From Straminergon stramineum (taxonomy: Eukaryota; Streptophyta; Bryopsida; Hypnales; Calliergonaceae), in NCBI GenBank assembly GCA_963920665.1, contig OY987265.1, positions 27,099,001 to 27,163,000 of the forward strand: DNA of 64,000 nt, in the 5' to 3' direction. Shown here one piece after another: positions 60,890-64,000 of the stretch. The notes beneath the pieces were generated by a model. It worked only from the letters and a program-made list of their open reading frames with translations. It was not told the origin of the DNA and ran no database searches. The translations under genes and the position numbers were made by a program. The first letter of the stretch is position 1. Each line of letters begins with the position of its first letter.

Positions 60890-61212
60890 GTGACTGCGGG
60901 TCCAAGGGGGGCGACTGTGGGTCGAAAAAGAGGCGACTGCGGGTGGAAGGGGGGGCGACTGCGGGTAGAAAGAGGCGACTACGGGTAGAAAGAGGCGACT
61001 ACGGGTAGAAAGAGGCGACTACGGGTAGAAAGAGGCGACTGCGGGTAGAAAGAAGCGACTACGGGTCGGGGGGGGCGACTACGGGTCCAGGGGGGGGGCA
61101 ACTGCGGGTCTAGGGGGGGCGACTGCGGGTCCAGGGGGTGCGATTGCGGGTAGAAGGGGGCGACCGCGGGTCTCAAGAGGCGACTTTGGGTACTTGAAGG
61201 GCGACCGCGCTT
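60890..61212 (+). repeat. 12-mer array GCGACYGCGGGT, about 16 copies
   Basis: About sixteen copies (consensus GCGACTGCGGGT, with GCGACTACGGGT a common variant) lie head to tail in one orientation. They are separated by 5-15-nt G/A-rich spacers such as 'agaaaga', 'ccaagggg' and 'cagggggg'. The array begins about 320 bp upstream of the hAT-like start codon on the gene (minus) strand. Confidence 0.9.
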
Positions 61213-62090
61213 ACGCTTTAGGACCTAAGGCCATTTTTGTTATCCTGTTAGCGTTCCATCGCTGAGTTTCTACATGAAAGTCATCCTAGTTTAGATAGAG
61301 ATTTTATTAAACCCTAAACACTATCCAAGGGTTTCACGTGGTATTTATAGATACTTCAAAAAAAGATTTTCGGGAGTATGATCATGGACTTAAAGAATGC
61401 AATTATTTTTTTAAACAACCACATGAAGGGAAACTCATTTCAAATCCATTCCAACAAACTTAATAAAAAATAAATAGAATTAGCTTGTACTCAAATGTGG
61501 AAAAAATTAAGAACTTTCTCTTTCAAATTAAAAAGAAAAATGAGGGACAACATTGGTTGATCAAACCATATACATGGAATCCACAACTCAAAATGTATAA
61601 CTTCCATTTCTCTATCAATTCCAAAAGTATTCTTTTGAGTACCTTTTTAGGATGTTTTTTCCCAAATTATAAATCTCAAGAAGAATCCATACATTCACGA
61701 GGTGAAGGGCATGGGAATGTTGTCATTTACAATATGTTCAAACCATATGTTAAAATACTGAAAAATGCAACCATATAAACTTATATTGAAACTCTCATGG
61801 ATGATGCAGCTTAAATTTATTGAGGGTTCTTTGTGTAGACTCAAAGTTACTAGAATTCTTTTCTTTTTTAAAACACTACACAAATTTAACAAGAAATTAA
61901 CATTCACATAACTTCAAATCATCAAAATTTGTCAAAAATTCAAATGTTTGGATCCAAATGCAATCACATTTTCATACACAAAAAATAAAAATAAACATTC
62001 TTGTATTTTAGCAAAAATAAGGACAAAGCCTTTTTCTTCATATATCTTGGAAGAAGTACATAGTCATAAAAGAAACAAGAGCCACCTAAT
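61213..62090. other. AT-rich spacer
   Basis: AT-rich DNA between the 12-mer array and the 519-aa ORF. A short open frame (61,485-61,778) shows no recognisable motif. Confidence 0.4.
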
Positions 62091-63650
62091 TTATACTCCA
62101 TCCATTTCCCCTTGTTCTTCCCTTTTCTTCTTTTCCAATTCTATTTGGGCTCTTGCCACTCTCTCTTCTCTCTTCAAAAGAGTTAGGTCATGGTTCCACA
62201 TCTTATTTTGGATCCACCACTTTTTGAACAATGACATGAACCTGATGTGTGCCTTCGGCCACGACATCTTTTCCTCCAACTTCTGTTCCAATCTTTTCAC
62301 AGACGCTAACTTCATCTTCAACTTCTCTATTTCCGTAGTGGATGATGAATCTTCAACATCCACAGACAATGAATCTGATTGCAACGACCGGTCAATAGGA
62401 TCTGCATCCTTCATCTCCTTCAAGTGGTTCAATGTCGATCTTGCCTTATCCACACCTCCTTTTTCAATGGCAAGGTTGTTTTCTTCCATCCTACATTTTC
62501 CCATTATTGTTAGAAGTCGTTCATCCATAACAGGATTGACATTTGAACTCGAACCTCCATCTTCTCCCTTATTGAACTTGAGGTAAAATTGTTCCAGTTG
62601 TTCCATTTCTCTTTGTTGGGCTGCCAAACGAGTTTGTCCAGCTTGAATGAGTTCTTTGAGGGTGCCCACATCCTCAACCTGAATCTCTTGTGCGCTTCGC
62701 TTCTCGATGATCTCACACTCCCTTTCTTTTTCTTCAAGATCCTTTAAAAGCATCTCCAACTCCACTTTATAGGATTCTTTCGTCCGCCGTTTATTGTCTT
62801 CTCCAAGTACACCTTGATGTTCTTGTTCCATTTCACGCAATCCTTCCATGGAAGGCAAATTCATCAAGGTCAAAGGAATCTCTTCTTCGGCTTCACTCTC
62901 CCCATCCAACCTATCTTCATTAATTTCTTGCAAGCGAGCTTGCACGTAATGGAACACTTTGTCATCTTCGGGAGGATGGACCCCTATCGGTTCCACAGAC
63001 ATAAAAGGTTCTCCATCCGTTGGTGTGGTCCGTTGCATGTTGCCTTCTTCTGATACCACCAATGCTAAGTTTTCTTCCATTGATGTATCTTCCATCCTGT
63101 CCCTAGGTTCAGGCAATGGCTCTTCATCGGAGTCCGATTCTCCAGTTGACGTTGACCAAACATAATCCTCATCTGCCACTCCTTCTATAATGTTCTTTTT
63201 GGGCCCTAGCCCATCCCGAGGATTATTTGAAGGACCCGCTCTGGGAATGTCTTTTGTATTTGGAAGCATGACATTCTTGGATGTCTTGAAGGTCATCCAA
63301 TCTACCGTTTTCCCCAATTGTAACTCTACATATACCATTTGGCATATGCCCATTGAGACTTCGCTCCGTGGAATTTTTCGCTTTCCATATAATGCTCGGT
63401 ACACTTCAATACATCTTTGGACAAATGCATCATCCTTGCAATAATGAAGATTTGCTTGGTTTTGCTTCACATGGTGAATGTGTCGATGGTAAGGGAAGAG
63501 CTTGTCGATATGGCACCAATCCACAAATAACTTGCAAGTCGTCAAGGTCCAATCAGAATTTACATGACGCCATCCCCGATATGCCTTAGCCGCTGGGTCA
63601 AGAAGGGCGCGTCGTTGCCTGCTATGGCGATCTCCTTTCTTCTTCGTCAT
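62091..63650 (-). CDS. Uncharacterised 519-aa coiled-coil protein, probably transposon-associated
   Basis: This is an intact single-exon ORF from ATG (MTKKKGDRHSRQRRALL) to stop. The basic N-terminus is followed by an apparently folded domain, about residues 20-140, rich in Trp, His and Cys (AYRGWRHVNSDW, LFVDWCHIDKLFPYHRH, NLHYCKDDAFVQRC, SMGICQMVYVELQLGKTVDW). The middle is acidic and disordered. Two coiled coils follow (around VELEMLLKDLEEKERECEII and EIEKLKMKLASVKRLEQKLE), then a Trp-rich bit (KKWWIQNKMWNHD) and a charged C-terminal helix. I do not recognise the family. It lies on the same strand as the hAT-like gene, and both have a GCGACYGCGGGT array upstream of the start, which suggests one element or two related ones. 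No catalytic motif is visible. Confidence 0.6.
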   Translation of the reverse strand: MTKKKGDRHSRQRRALLDPAAKAYRGWRHVNSDWTLTTCKLFVDWCHIDKLFPYHRHIHHVKQNQANLHYCKDDAFVQRCIEVYRALYGKRKIPRSEVSMGICQMVYVELQLGKTVDWMTFKTSKNVMLPNTKDIPRAGPSNNPRDGLGPKKNIIEGVADEDYVWSTSTGESDSDEEPLPEPRDRMEDTSMEENLALVVSEEGNMQRTTPTDGEPFMSVEPIGVHPPEDDKVFHYVQARLQEINEDRLDGESEAEEEIPLTLMNLPSMEGLREMEQEHQGVLGEDNKRRTKESYKVELEMLLKDLEEKERECEIIEKRSAQEIQVEDVGTLKELIQAGQTRLAAQQREMEQLEQFYLKFNKGEDGGSSSNVNPVMDERLLTIMGKCRMEENNLAIEKGGVDKARSTLNHLKEMKDADPIDRSLQSDSLSVDVEDSSSTTEIEKLKMKLASVKRLEQKLEEKMSWPKAHIRFMSLFKKWWIQNKMWNHDLTLLKREERVARAQIELEKKKREEQGEMDGV

Positions 63651-63869
63651 CTTGTCATGTCACTCTAGCGTAAAGAGAACTAGACTTTTGTTGATAATAT
63701 AACCGAAGAAATGAACTCGTAAACGTGGAAGCCACAACACGTGTAGATGCCCAAACTTCCAACCTACGAACCGGCAGTCATACGCTTCAAGGCAGATGAA
63801 AGGCGCGGTGCGACGAAGGAAGTGACGACTTGGGAATCCAGTATCCCCTTAAATACCCGAAGTTGCCTA

Positions 63870-64000
63870 GGGCGCGTGCGGGAAGAGGGCGCGTGCGGGT
63901 CTTGGGCGACCGCGGGTCTGGGTCCCACTGTTCAGAAATTGCCATTCAAGAAAAATTACAGTTTCTGGAAGGAGACCTCGGGTGCAGGGTGACCGCGGGT
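63870..64000 (+). repeat. 12-mer array related to GCGACYGCGGGT, partial (window edge)
   Basis: Copies and variants (gcgcgtgcggga, gcgcgtgcgggt, gcgaccgcgggt near 63,906, gagacctcgggt, gtgaccgcgggt at 63,989-64,000) run off the end of the window in the same orientation as the other two arrays. It starts about 220 bp upstream of the 519-aa ORF on the gene (minus) strand. Confidence 0.75.

Noticed and set aside
60890..61212. CRISPR-like array of 12-mers
   Set aside because: Repeats are too short, spacers are G-rich and not unique, and the DNA is plant nuclear. It is a minisatellite-type array.
56124..61247. CAGG... inverted ends as hAT terminal repeats
   Set aside because: CAGGGCAGCCAAAA at 56,124 and the reverse complement at 61,247 (CAGGATAACAAAAA) look weakly similar, but there is no 8-bp target duplication (ttttcggg versus ttagcgtt).
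61948..62586. 212-codon plus-strand frame
   Set aside because: Antisense shadow of the 519-aa ORF.

Overview
This window is nuclear DNA from a land plant. The evidence is plant-type importin alpha and EREX-like genes with many short GT-AG introns, an AP2/ERF factor, TTTAGGG-type telomere/telo-box motifs, and several plant transposon classes. The repeat families and the gag, DDE and methylase-like proteins look more like a seed-free plant (bryophyte or lycophyte grade) than a flowering plant. That placement is impression only; the sequence does not prove it.

Layout. 0-5.9 kb: no recognisable gene, only a degenerate tandem repeat near 2 kb. 5.9-15.6 kb: two conserved genes on the minus strand whose exons I could join with consistent reading frames, importin alpha (9 coding exons, 533 aa) and, upstream of it, a PX-domain endosomal Rab effector of the EREX/EREX-LIKE family (13 coding exons, about 765 aa). 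16-21 kb: AT-rich intergenic DNA with a 1.3-kb LTR-like repeat. 21.7-23.6 kb: a small three-exon plus-strand gene (126 aa) of unknown function with a repeat-filled intron. 26.4-27.3 kb: a divergent AP2/ERF transcription factor.

From 29 kb onward the window is almost entirely mobile or decayed DNA. It holds a retroelement remnant (29.4-31.1 kb) and a CACTA-type terminus (34.2 kb) whose subterminal repeats are split by a 4.2-kb foldback element built of three plus three inverted units. A retrotransposon gag fragment (40.0 kb) is interrupted by a solo LTR with a perfect 5-bp target duplication. A decayed multi-exon minus-strand gene follows (42.6-47.8 kb); its translation shows a ParB/sulfiredoxin-like DGNHR box followed by a DNA-methyltransferase-like domain. 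Next comes a 289-bp tandem satellite of about 14-15 units (47.9-52.0 kb). Last are a decayed DDE transposase with a GCM/WRKY-like zinc region (53.9-56.0 kb), a hAT/DUF659 transposase interrupted only by three in-frame stops (57.3-60.6 kb), and an intact 519-aa coiled-coil ORF (62.1-63.65 kb). The last two ORFs each have an array of the 12-mer GCGACYGCGGGT just upstream of their start, and a third array lies beyond the hAT 3' end.

The most interesting signals are the ParB-methyltransferase-like plant gene with its upstream satellite, the shared 12-mer arrays linking the hAT transposase and the 519-aa ORF, and the foldback element. Several decayed genes keep one reading frame and are broken mainly by TAG codons, as expected if methylated CAG (CHG) sites decayed by C-to-T change.
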